From Chaetomium olivaceum (taxonomy: Eukaryota; Ascomycota; Sordariomycetes; Sordariales; Chaetomiaceae): a stretch of DNA of 64,000 nt. Shown here piece after piece: positions 1-9,982 of the stretch. The stretch spans positions 124,001 to 188,000 of the forward strand of contig JAYWVB010000026.1 of assembly GCA_039881045.1 (NCBI GenBank), in the 5' to 3' direction. Below the pieces are notes generated by a model. That model saw only the letters and a program-made list of their open reading frames with translations. It had not been told where the DNA came from and did not search any database. Numbering within the stretch: position 1 is the first letter of the stretch; every line of letters starts with the position of its first letter. Position numbers and translations under genes: made by a program.

Positions 1-116
1 GTGTGGTCAATTGCGCTCTAAACCCCTTCCTATCTCCTCCCCCGTCTCCCGCGAATTCGCGTTGCGCCCGGTTTCCTTTTCCCTCACCCAACGACATCCA
101 GCCGATACCGGACAAG

Positions 117-1160
117 ATGGGATACCTCGACGACGAAGTCAAGCGCCTTCAGGGCATCATCTCCAACATCGAGGGCCGGGTGCAGGCCCTAGAGAGCAGG
201 CAACTAGGCGGTAACCAGAAGAAGACGGCGGAGGAGATCCGCATGATCCTCATCGGCCCTCCCGGCGCTGGTATGTGACGCTGTCGACCGGAAACGACGG
301 TCGCCCATAATACGCAAATTGGCGCACTCACACGGCACAGGCAAGGGGACACAAGCACCCAAGATCAAGGAGAAGTTCAACTGCTGCCACTTGGTAAGCG
401 AATTGGGCCTTGGTCGAACTCATGCAATCTGTTTCAATTGCTAATTTTGCCTTCTTCGGCGGCAACTAGGCGACTGGCGATATGCTGCGCTCTCAGGTCG
501 CCAAAAAGACGGCTCTCGGCCGGGAAGCCAAGAAGATCATGGATGCGGGCGGCCTTGTCAGCGACGACATCGTCATTGGCATGATCAAGGAGGAGCTTGA
601 CAACAACAAGGAGTGCAAGGGCGGGTATGTCTGAACTGATTCGTTGGCGGATAGGCCCACGTTGTGTGTGCTAACACGTGTCCCCGTCCCGCAGCTTCAT
701 TCTCGACGGTTTCCCCCGCACCGTCCCCCAGGCCGAGGGCCTCGACAAGATGCTGCGTGAGCGCAGCCAGTCGCTGCAGCACGCTGTGGAGCTCAAGATC
801 GACGACCAGCTCCTGGTCTCGCGCATCACCGGCCGCCTGGTCCACCCCGCCAGCGGGCGCAGCTACCACACTACATTCAACCCCCCTAAGGTGCACATGA
901 CGGACGACATCACTGGCGAGCCGCTCATCCAGCGCAGCGACGACAATGCCGAGGCCCTGAAGAAGCGCCTTGCCACCTACCACAAGCAAACCGCCCCGGT
1001 TGTTGACTACTACAGGAAGACGGGCATCTGGCAAGCCATTGATGCGGCCCAAGCCCCTGGCCAGGTCTGGAAGAGCCTCCAGGCCATCTTCGACGGCGAC
1101 AAGGCCAAGGCCAAGAAGGCTGGCAACGGCCTCCTGAGCAAGCTCGCGCCCAGCTCGTAG
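117..1160 (+). CDS. ADK1: Adenylate kinase, cytosolic type (ADK1 family)
   Basis: This gene encodes adenylate kinase, which interconverts ATP and AMP with two ADP. I read four exons, 117-270, 341-393, 470-624 and 695-1160, giving 828 nt and a 275-residue protein. Intron 1 splits the P-loop: exon 1 ends in GPPGAG and exon 2 continues with KGTQAP. The NMP-binding region follows ([10 protein letters not shown]), then the FILDGFPRT motif across intron 3, then the LID region ([13 protein letters not shown]), which has no zinc cysteines, as expected for long eukaryotic forms. The ATG at 117 is the first one giving the family N-terminus; the reading frame is open upstream but without another ATG nearby. 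All splice sites are GT-AG, and the frame is intact. It is convergent with the Hook gene. Identification is from conserved family motifs and is secure. Confidence 0.95.
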
Positions 1161-2336
1161 ATGGGCGGCGCGGGCACGGGCGGCCGGGTTGTTGCATGGA
1201 GTGAGACCGAGATAGGGCGAGCGGGCAAGCGCTTGAAGCGGTGGGAGCTCGACATGCTGCTCTAGTTTGGCCGCCTTTGATGGAGCATCAAATATGGACT
1301 TCGCGGACGTTGTCTGTGTCCGCCCCTTGGACCCGGAATTGGAGGGAACGGGATCCCATAAACCTATTTATGACTTCATCGCCTAACGCCATCCGATTGA
1401 CGGACTTCTGGGGGTGTCATTGGAAGGAGTTACGGAAAACCGGCTGATACCCAGCGCTAAACGTGGCGGATCTCGGACGGGGCCCGCTGCGTATGGCGAG
1501 GTTTGTGTGATAGAAGCCTGTACTTACATTGTAGAAATGCTATAACCTGCCTACAACTGGTTTCAACAACTATGAAATGAAGGATACATAGACATGTGAA
1601 TATGTCCCAAACAGAAAGTCACACCTCTCCCCACTCGAATCCGTTGTGGACTACGCGCACGTGAATTCCGTCCCTTTCTCTCTTTTACCTGAGAACGCCC
1701 CCTGCTCGCCCACCGAGACCGCGATCAATTCTAACGCATACCTACCCTCTTCCAGTTCCCCGAGGTAGGCGAATCAACTCTGAAATATTCCGTAAACCTA
1801 CTTCATGAAGCAACAGGACTCAAAACCACAGGGCAATGTTCTATTCAAGGGGTATATCTAAGAAGAATGTATGGCCGCGAAAAGCCGATACCTGGCTGCA
1901 GCTACCCGTAGTGGCCAAGCCTTAGAGGCCCACCCCAAAGCCTCTTGTCACCTCCTGTATAAAAAAAAAAGGGTATTCCATATGCAAACCAACCCCAGTC
2001 TGGCCCGAACCCCAGCGTCGCATGGCCAAACTGCGTCTATAATACGTCGCCGTCCAGATAAAAAGAAAAGAATAGGTATGTAAAGCGGTCTCACAACGAC
2101 GGCGACAGTAACGGCGACGACAACGACTCAGGTTCCGGCTCCGGCTCCGGCGGCATCGGGAAGTCGCCACCATGCTCAGCCACGCAACAAACAAGCCACG
2201 CCCACGCTATGCTCAACAAAGACCAGAACGGCCCGCCGGCAGCGGCGGCTCGGCGGTCCGGCCACGAGAAGGAAAAGCAGACGACGAAGAGGGACCCGCG
2301 CCGAAGACGAATCAGCTGCTAACACTCCCGGAGCCA
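1161..2336. other. Convergent intergenic region, ADK1 / Hook
   Basis: This stretch lies between two gene 3' ends. I see 3'-UTR-like sequence, a short A run at about 1961-1970 and small open frames without conserved content. No RNA gene or mobile element was recognised. Confidence 0.5.
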
Positions 2337-5330
2337 CTACCTCCTCGGCGTAGCTACACATAGATAGTTAGCTTCACCCTCACTCACTAGCCTAGGGAAA
2401 AGGGGTTGGCAAACTCACCATTCACCATCTGCCGCTGCTTGTTCAGCCAGCTCCGGGGCGCGTCGTGCCGCCGTTGCAGCACCACGTGGTTGCTCTGCAG
2501 GCGGCTGGTGAGGTCGTACCAGGCGGTAGTGATCATGGCGTTTTCGCGCTGCAGGTTGTTGATGAATTGCTCGGTAGCGGCCTTGAGAAGAGTTAGATTG
2601 TGACCTTATAATCGTACTGGCAGATAAGGTGGCGTATCAGAGGCACACGAAGAGTGTTTGCCGAGGGAGAATCGGCATGGCAACAAACAGATGCACGATG
2701 GGCAGGGATTCACATAAAGAAAATCGATATTGCGGGTAGAAAACATACCTTGTGAGCGGCAAATGCGCCGCCATTCTCTGCAAGTTTGAGCCGTCGTTGA
2801 AGGTCATACTTCTCCTGCTCCGACTTTTCCAGTTGCTATTGTGACAACCCCGTTAGCAACTAGAACATTCATCCGATATGATTTCGTCCCAAGACTCGAC
2901 GCATTAACTTGAAGTCGTCAAACCAGAGAAAAGGGGGAACAGTGGCAGAAAAGACCGGGCACGGCTAGGGTGACTTGGGACGTAAAAGCCTCGCAAACCA
3001 CCCTTTCCTTTTCTCCTGTTTACATTGCTTCTCGTGTTTCAGGGGCGCCGCTCGCACAGGGGTCAATACCCCCTTTTCCGAGTATTCAACACCCAAAAGG
3101 GAGGCCATATAAGGCGAATCAAGCCTCGGGGACATGTCAAGACTCACCTCCATCTTCTGCTTAAGCGCAGTCTTGAGCTTCTCAATCTTCTCGGCATCTT
3201 CCTTCCTGCCCTTGGCCTGGGCAACCGACTCCTCCTGGGTGGCGGCAGGCTGGTCGGCGGCAGCAGAAGACGCCAGCGCGTCGTCTAGCCTCTTCTGGAC
3301 CTTGTCCTTGGACACCAACGCGCCCATGAGTTGATCCTTCATCTGCTCACGCTCGAAGACGCGCTGCGCGAGCTGCTTGCGTGTAGCCTCGAGCTCGGTG
3401 CGCAGCGACTCCGAGATGAGCTCGTCGGACGATTTGAGGATGGCTAACGCCGTGGTCTGCTCCTCTCCGATGGCGTCGACTATGGGGAGATAAAAGTCCA
3501 GGTCAGCAACAGATTCACGATTGGAAAGATTCCCGTCGGGGTGTTCACATAACATACGGTCTGTCTTGAGGCTGAGCAGCTTGCGCTCGCGGTCAGCAGC
3601 CTCGCGCTCCAGCTCCTGTGTGCGCTTGCGGACGGCCTCGAGGTCGCGCGTGGCATCGAGCAGGTTCTTGCGAATATTGACGAAAGCGGCGTCCCTGAAG
3701 TAGCTCGGCGTTAGTACATGAAGGTTGGGATTCACGGCTAGAGCGGCGTCGACGCCGAGAACTGACCCTTCGCCCGTGGCGTGCTCAATCAAAGCATTGA
3801 TATGCTCTTGGGCAACGGCCTGCTTCTCCATGGCCTCTGTGCACTGAACGCGGTAGTGGTCCACCTTTTGGTTGGCGCTGTCGAGCTCACTACGGAGTTT
3901 TTCGTTCTCCGAGGCCACGGCCATGTTATTACGTAGGAGACTATTTTCGGCCTTGAGACGCTGGAGCTCGAGCCGAAGGGCAACGGACGGGTCAGAGGTG
4001 GTCTCGAGTTCCTGCTCAAGGCTAAACTTGGTGGTCGAGGCGCCTGGACTTTCGGAACCAGGCTCGGGTATGTCGCCAAGCTGGAGTTGCTCCTGGAGCT
4101 CCCTGATTGTGTTCTCGTCGAGCTGTCGCTTCGAGTCCAGATACTCGACTCGCCTCTTGAGCTCCTCGTTGGCCTCTTGCAGGACATTCTTGGACTGAAG
4201 CGTGTAGATGATTTCCTGCTCGTTGGTGGTCAAGACCCTGACCTTCTCGTCGATCTCCTTTTGAAGCTTCCGGTTTTGCGCCTTCACATCCTCAAAGTTT
4301 CGGAGGTCTTGCTCCAGCTGTAGAATCTGTTCGTCCAAAACCCGGTTCCGTTGCTGGATGACGGTCAGGTCCTGGGCCTTTTTCTTGTAGTTTTCCAGCC
4401 CCTTAATCAGCTGTTGTTGCTGTTTTGTCTCGTGCTCGAGCACGGTGACCTTGTCCTCGAGGTCCTTGAGCCGCTCGGCCTTTACGCGCAGAGTCTCGTT
4501 CTCCTTCTCATATCTTGTCGACCGCACCGTCTCCTTCTCCAATAGATCCTCCAGCCGGTCAATCTCGGTCATCTTGTCCCGGATCTCGTTCCGTAGATCC
4601 TTAATGGCGGACGTCACGTCGGAGCCCCTAGCTCTTTTTAGGGTAGTGAGTTCATCTTGTGCGTGTCTGAGATCCCTCAGCATGGCCTCCCGGGTGTCGA
4701 GGAGCTTGTCTAGGCGGGACTGCAGATCCGCGTTTTGCTTTTTGAGACTATCGACCTTGCCCTTCATCTGTTCCAGCTCCTCGCCCATCAATTCCGGGTC
4801 TCTGAAAGCATGGATTCCCACATCCGTATCCACGTCATCCGCCTGAGGTTTCTCCTCCGCCTTTCCCTCCCGGTCTGATCGCAAGTCGGTCTTTTGATTG
4901 ATGATCTTTGCGATCTCCCCTGTGTCTGGCTATCGAGTGTGAGGATATTGGGGACGTATGTCCTCGAGAGCGAGCCCATGCAGGCGGCTGTGAGGAAGGC
5001 GGAGAGAAATTCGCACAGCGCATTGTCGGTCGGGTTCTCGGCGATGGCGCGGAATTCAGAGGGCGACGGGGCGAGCAGCGGGTTATCGCTACGAAGGAAA
5101 CGCGCTAGGCCACGGTAAACGGTCTCAAGATTCTGGCGGTTGTCGTGATCGGACTGCGGAGTGAGGATGAGGCTAGAGGCGTGGAATTCGGGGGCCAGCA
5201 TCTGCTCGAGAATGTAACCGAGGATGATGCCGTCTCGTAGGTCCTGAAGCGTCTCGGCCTTGTGGCGAGTCTCGAAGGTGTTGGCCCATTTTAGGAGGGC
5301 CGCCTGGGTGAGGGGGCTGTACTGTGTCAT
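2337..5330 (-). CDS. Hook-family dynein cargo adaptor (HookA-like), with one frame break
   Basis: Hook proteins link cytoplasmic dynein to early endosomes in hyphae. The N-terminus, from the ATG at 5330, is a Hook domain (LTQAALLKWANTF, then a CH-like fold to about residue 140). Long coiled coils follow to about residue 700, and the C-terminus holds the fungal SWLNKQRQMVN motif. Exons on the minus strand are 5330-3558, 3479-3148, 2835-2749, 2581-2419 and probably 2353-2337, about 790 residues. The last tiny exon, ending in ATPRR, is the least certain. A further 72-nt in-frame intron (3766-3695) is possible. The frame breaks at 4917-4920, where a C run on the plus strand (G on the coding strand) seems one base short; the next frame resumes with the continuous family sequence EIAKIINQKTDLR. 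I infer a sequencing indel and not a real pseudogene, because both halves are well preserved. Confidence 0.88.
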
Positions 5331-6229
5331 GGTCGGATAGCGGTGACGAGATGCCGTACTTGCAGCTTGTGAAGGCCAATCTAGGAAGCAAGACAGGAGG
5401 GACCCTTTCGGGTGTTATCTCGAGGGCAACGACGGGACAGTTTTATCGGGGAATGCCCATTTCGCGAACGCTATGAAACACAAAGAACCGCAATAACTGT
5501 GCTAGAAATCTTGCCTCAGTCTGGATTCCCGTGTTTCATCATCGCGTTGTGTCGTGTCTCCTGTGAAAGGCATTGTTCAGGTCGGTTTTCAGCGACTCTG
5601 GGGCATTTGGCAGGGTTCCACCCTACGCTCACGGCGATCCCTGGAAGGGGAGCTGTGGCCTGTCGATTGGCTGCGGGACACAACAGGGGCTTGGTCGCAG
5701 AACGCCTCCATGCATAAACCAGAGCCGCGTTCATCGAACTGTTTCATGGGATATTAGATTGGAATTCAACATACGGGTTTCGCACATGGGCACGCCCAGT
5801 CCAGGTTTTCTCTCAAAAGTTTCTTTGTTTATGCCTGGCTAAAACATCAAAGTTAAACAACGCTAGTTGACCAGCTCAAATTGGACCATAAGTTGACTCT
5901 TAACAGATGGGTGCAATGGATGCAATGCCATCACTGCTTGGCTTTCTTTCTGACTGTCTTAACAGCGTTCAGTAATCTGGCAATAAACGCAGCTTTGCTG
6001 CTCGGTATCTCATTTAACCTGCACTAAATCCAACAATTCGCAAGCTGTTCCCTGCTCTCCAACGCGCTGCTTAAGGAACCTCCCATAACGCCTAAGAAAC
6101 TCCCTATCCCTCTTCCAATCGCCAACGAACGCTATCTTCTTCGCATCATCCGCTTTTGCAGAATGCCTCGTGGCTCTTTATTGCGTGATCGTCTCCCACT
6201 GTTGTGTACTAGCAGAAAGAATCTCTCCC
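5331..6229. other. Intergenic region, Hook upstream / inhibitor downstream
   Basis: This contains the Hook promoter side and the 3' flank of the small inhibitor gene. Open frames here are short, and I could not support any as a gene. I saw no RNA gene. Confidence 0.4.
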
Positions 6230-6611
6230 TTAAAGACCGACGCCGCCACCCATCTTGTGGACCTCCTGGTCCTCCTCAACGAGCACTTGGTAGTCCTTTC
6301 CCCATGCCGAAACCGAGCCGAGTACTTTCTCGCCAACCTTTGCCGCAAACCCCCTGCTTTTAATCAGTATGCCGAGTCACGAAATAGCAAGCACATGGTA
6401 GGTGTTGTGAGATGTTGCCGGGGACTTACTTGATTAGGGTGTACTCGTGGGTGATGATTCCGCCAGCGTCAACAATAGCTTGCTTGGCCTGGGTCACGAC
6501 CGAGTCAGGGGTCTCGGGCGGATAGGTGACGAGAACTGACTTCTGGATGTCGACGGCAATGGCACCAGAGACCAGCGTGAGGGCGGCGATAAGGAGCGAG
6601 GACGGTCTCAT
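6230..6611 (-). CDS. Small secreted I9-type protease inhibitor / propeptide-like protein
   Basis: This is a 101-residue protein from two exons, 6611-6430 and 6353-6230, joined by a short GT-AG intron with a CAG acceptor. After a predicted signal peptide (MRPSSLLIAALTLVSGAIA) the mature part is one inhibitor I9 fold: LVTYPPETPDSVVTQAKQAI, then GGIITHEYTLIKGFAAKV, then a short tail ending GGGVGL. The family includes subtilisin propeptides and free inhibitors such as yeast Pbi2, which blocks vacuolar proteinase B. There is no protease domain downstream, so this is a stand-alone inhibitor. Yeast Pbi2 is cytosolic, whereas this one appears to enter the secretory pathway, so its target could be a vacuolar or secreted serine protease. 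That target is inference. Confidence 0.85.
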
Positions 6612-7217
6612 GATTGCGGCTTGGTGGGTCTCCGTGCGGCTAATTTACCGCTTGCTGTAAATAGTTTCGGAGTCGCGGAGGGCGCTATTATATTTCACTT
6701 TAGTAAAAAGTCGATGTTCGGAAAAAGCGAGGACGCCGATTTTAAGTCGTGAGTGATGATGTTGTTGGGTGGCAAGGGGATCTACCCTGGATCGACTTGC
6801 GACAGGAGCGGCCCCTCGTTTTACAAGTATTCATAGCCACGCAATGCCGGCTGGAATGGGACACAGGAGCGCGCCGAAACAGGCAGCTACGTAAGGCCCA
6901 CCTCGGCTTCAGTGCTTAGGTAAACCTACCTCTTTAAGAAGGTCAAAGCTTCCATCCATCGTGGTGCCATCTCAGCCATGTTGGCCCAAGCGCTCCCACC
7001 CCTCCAGCCTTGTGCTCCCAACACCTTGACAATCTTGAACTAGCCCGATTAGGGAGCGACCTTGAACTGGCGAGGCAGCGAACTGCGTGACGACGACTGA
7101 CACAAGCAACGCAAACAAAAAACAGACAACCTCAAACCCGCAATACCGAAACCCCGACCCACGACCACGCATTAGCATAGAAACGCCGACTCTTCATTTT
7201 CCTACCAGATCCTCGTC
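6612..7217. promoter_or_regulatory. Divergent promoter region, I9 inhibitor / RPN8
   Basis: The two genes are divergent across about 0.6 kb. At 6768-6776 there is GGTGGCAAG, one base from the yeast proteasome control element GGTGGCAAA bound by Rpn4. Its distance of about 440 bp from the RPN8 start and the single mismatch make it only a weak candidate. No coding feature is supported. Confidence 0.35.
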
Positions 7218-8394
7218 ATGCCAGCCACAACCGCAGAGACGCTGTCGCTAGTGACGCGCAACGTCTCGGTTGCCCCGCTAGTGCTACTCTCCGTCGTCGA
7301 CCACTACAACCGCACAGAAGCCTACAAGAGCAAGACCAAGCGGGTCGTGGGCGTACTATTGGGGCAGAACGATGGCAAAAATGTGCGGGTGTCAAACAGT
7401 TTTGCAGGTGAGCTTATGCCACCCCAACAAGCGCCCTCAATGGCGTTTGCTGACCAGATACCGCAGTTCCCTTCGAGGAGGACGACAAGGATCCCTCAGT
7501 CTGGTTCCTGGACCACAACTACGTTGAATCAATGAACGACATGTTCAAAAAGGTCAATGCACGGGAGAAATTAATAGGGTGGTACCACTCAGGACCGAAG
7601 CTGCGGGCCTCCGATCTCGAAATCAACGAGCTCTTCAAGCGCTACACGCCCAACCCGCTTTTGGTCATCATTGACGTCCAACCGAAGGAGTCTGGCGTTC
7701 CCACAGATGCGTACTTTGCGGTGGAGGAGATTAAGGATGTACGTGTTTTTCGGAATCTATGCACAAAAGGTTGCTAACCAAACTTGTATAGGACGGAACC
7801 ACCACATCCAAGACCTTCGTGCACACCCCGACGATTATCGAGGCCGAGGAGGCCGAAGAGATTGGTGTCGAACACCTCCTGCGCGACATCCGAGACGTAG
7901 CAGTCGGCACCCTCTCCACCCGTGTCACCAACCAGCTCCAGTCGCTGCAAGGACTTCACCTTCGCTTGCGCGACATCCAAGCATACCTGCAGAAAGTCCT
8001 CGACGGCCAACTCCCCGTCAACCATGCGATCCTAGGGAATCTCCAGGACGTGTTCAACCTGCTGCCGAATCTCTCCACACCCAAACCCGGCGCTGCGGCC
8101 AACGGGGCCAAGGGCGGTGACACTGAGCTTAACTACGCGATGAGTGTCAAATCCAACGACCAACTTATGGCCATCTACCTGAGCAGTCTCATCCGCGCGA
8201 TCACGGCCTTTCACGACCTCATCGAGAACAAGATCCAAAACCGGCAACAACAAGAGGAGAAGGAGGCGGCCAAGAAGGAGGGCGAGAATAGCGGCAAGGA
8301 GGGCGAGAAGAAGGAAGGCAGCCCAGTCAACGGGGATTCCAAGGAGGCCGGCGGGGACAAGGAAAAGGAGGGGTCCAAGGACAAGAAGAAATAG
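7218..8394 (+). CDS. RPN8: 26S proteasome regulatory subunit RPN8
   Basis: RPN8 is the non-catalytic MPN-domain partner of the deubiquitinase RPN11 in the proteasome lid. I read three exons, 7218-7407, 7467-7738 and 7792-8394, giving 1065 nt and 354 residues with an intact frame. The MPN domain spans roughly residues 15-150 and includes VVGVLLGQ, VPFEEDDKDPSVWFLDHNY and the highly characteristic GWYHSGPKLRASDLEINELF. The metal-binding JAMM residues of RPN11 are not present in this order, as expected for RPN8. The C-terminal third has the lid helices (LRDIRDVAVGTLSTRVTNQL) and ends in a long Lys/Glu-rich tail from about residue 290, longer than in yeast. It is convergent with the SWIM gene, 237 bp away. 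Confidence 0.95.
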
Positions 8395-8631
8395 GTTAGA
8401 TAGAGCCAGAGCTGAGACATAAATGACTGTACGAAACCCCGTAATTGCCTGAGCAGGGCGTGCTGGAATTATGGCAGTAATTTAAGGCAGACCTCGCGAT
8501 CTTAAAGCGTTTTCTTTCGACATCCAGGAGCTGTGTTGCTCGCGGGGTGATTGCTTACCCTGCGACCCAACATCCTGAGAAACCCCCGCCCTTCTCTCGC
8601 CAATGTGTTGTCCGTGATCGTATAAACCCGG

Positions 8632-9744
8632 TTACACTTCCGCAACAATACCTGCCATCTCCTCTCTTGTCACTTTCCTTTCCACCACATACTGGCCCAA
8701 TGCTGTACCCCATCTCTCGGCCAACAAACACGCCAACAGATGTTTACATATCGGAACCCCTTCCCCAGCCCCAGCTTCTATCCCATCGAGGCTCATTCCA
8801 CCAAACGACCACTCCGCTCCCGTCCTCACCTCTGAGAGCCCGCTAGGCCCGGTTGATGCCCCACACCCAAACCCGATCTTCCGTTCTCCGTCCACCCAGT
8901 CGTGGGAAGTCATAACCCCCTCGCCCTGAACAGAAGTGAACGCAAAAGCAGCACAAGTGCAATGCCAGGCATCCAGCCGTACAATATATCCCTTCTCTTG
9001 CCCCCCGAAACCCAGCCCCCCAATCCCCTCCGCTTCGTCTCCGTCATCACCATGCTTCCGTCTGCGCCGCCTCTCGCGGGCAGCCTCCACCGCAGCCGCC
9101 GATTGCACCAGGTAAAATGCATTCCCGCGACGCCCCTCCTCTTCAACCTTCCCGTCACCCCCCGCTGCACACCGCGCTGCATCACCTCCCTTCTTTTCGC
9201 CCGCACCAGTTCCAGTCCCAATCCCAGTCCCGGTCCCAATCCCAGTCCCGGTCCCAATCCCAGTCCCGGTCCCAATCCCAGTCCCGGTCCCAATCCCAGT
9301 CCCGGTCCCAATCCCAGTCCCGGTCCCAATCCCAGTCCCGGTCCCAATCCCAGCCCTACCCTCGTCGCCGTAACCGCCACCGGAGAGCACCACGCGCGCA
9401 ACAAACCCGCGCTCGAGCAGGTCCAGCGCAGGCAGCACCAAGCCCGGGAAGAGCACGTGTAGCGTGACGATCAGGTGGCGGTGGGTGGCGGGCACGCGGC
9501 GGAGCGGGTTCCCTCTGTCTTCCCCTTCTGCTCTTACTCCTCCTCCTGGTCGGTGCTTGGATGAGATAGTGTCGGGGTCCGGTGCTGGTTGGGATGTTTG
9601 GGATTGGGTGAGGGGGATGGCGGAGATGGCGTTTAGGAGGTTGGTTAGGAGGGCGCGGGTCGGTGGGAGGTTGGGGGTTGGGGTTGGGGTTGGGATTGGG
9701 GGGTTGTTTGGGCCGGTAGGGGGTTGTGGTGGGAGGGATGTCAT
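8632..9744 (-). CDS. SWIM-type zinc-finger protein with Gly-Ile-Gly-Thr repeats
   Basis: From the ATG at 9744 the gene encodes 370 residues in one exon. Near the C-terminus it has a SWIM signature: HCTC at about residue 260 and CKHLLACLLAERW at about residue 332, giving CxC...CxH. SWIM domains of this kind occur in the Shu2/Sws1/ZSWIM7 group, which support Rad51 in recombination repair; that role is inferred from family membership and the spacer between the two motifs here is long. The N-terminus is Pro-rich. Residues of the middle part form eight tandem copies of a Gly-Ile-Gly-Thr-Gly-Thr unit (9211-9354). The open frame continues upstream into the 3' end of the coproporphyrinogen oxidase gene, but that part is antiparallel-free overlap from another frame and I do not include it. 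Confidence 0.72.
   Translation of the reverse strand: MTSLPPQPPTGPNNPPIPTPTPTPNLPPTRALLTNLLNAISAIPLTQSQTSQPAPDPDTISSKHRPGGGVRAEGEDRGNPLRRVPATHRHLIVTLHVLFPGLVLPALDLLERGFVARVVLSGGGYGDEGRAGIGTGTGIGTGTGIGTGTGIGTGTGIGTGTGIGTGTGIGTGTGIGTGTGAGEKKGGDAARCAAGGDGKVEEEGRRGNAFYLVQSAAAVEAARERRRRRKHGDDGDEAEGIGGLGFGGQEKGYIVRLDAWHCTCAAFAFTSVQGEGVMTSHDWVDGERKIGFGCGASTGPSGLSEVRTGAEWSFGGMSLDGIEAGAGEGVPICKHLLACLLAERWGTALGQYVVERKVTREEMAGIVAEV
9211..9354. repeat. 18-bp tandem repeat, eight copies
   Basis: The plus strand repeats ggtcccaatcccagtccc about eight times, nearly perfectly. On the minus strand it encodes a Gly-Ile-Gly-Thr-Gly-Thr hexapeptide array inside the SWIM gene. All three plus-strand frames stay open, which creates misleading long open frames there. 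Confidence 0.9.
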
Positions 9745-9982
9745 TGTCCTTTTTATGAGTGGGATTTGAGTTGGGAGTTGGTTGTTGTGGTTTTTGTTGG
9801 ACGGTTCGAGGTTGAGTTGATGCGGGACCAAGAGGAGTGACGAGGCATCGTCCTGGCAGCACACATCATACCACGCACCAGATAGCAGCACGGCCCAAAT
9901 TTGAATGAACAGAGGTTTAAATACACTTCTATCATAGAATACATTTTCAAATGACCAATACAACGCCTCGCTTCTCCCTAAT

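Noticed and set aside
8902..9467. Plus-strand open frames with Pro-Gly-Pro-Asn or Ser-Gln-Ser-Arg repeats
   Set aside because: They come from the 18-bp repeat, which is open in all frames; the SWIM motif supports the minus strand.
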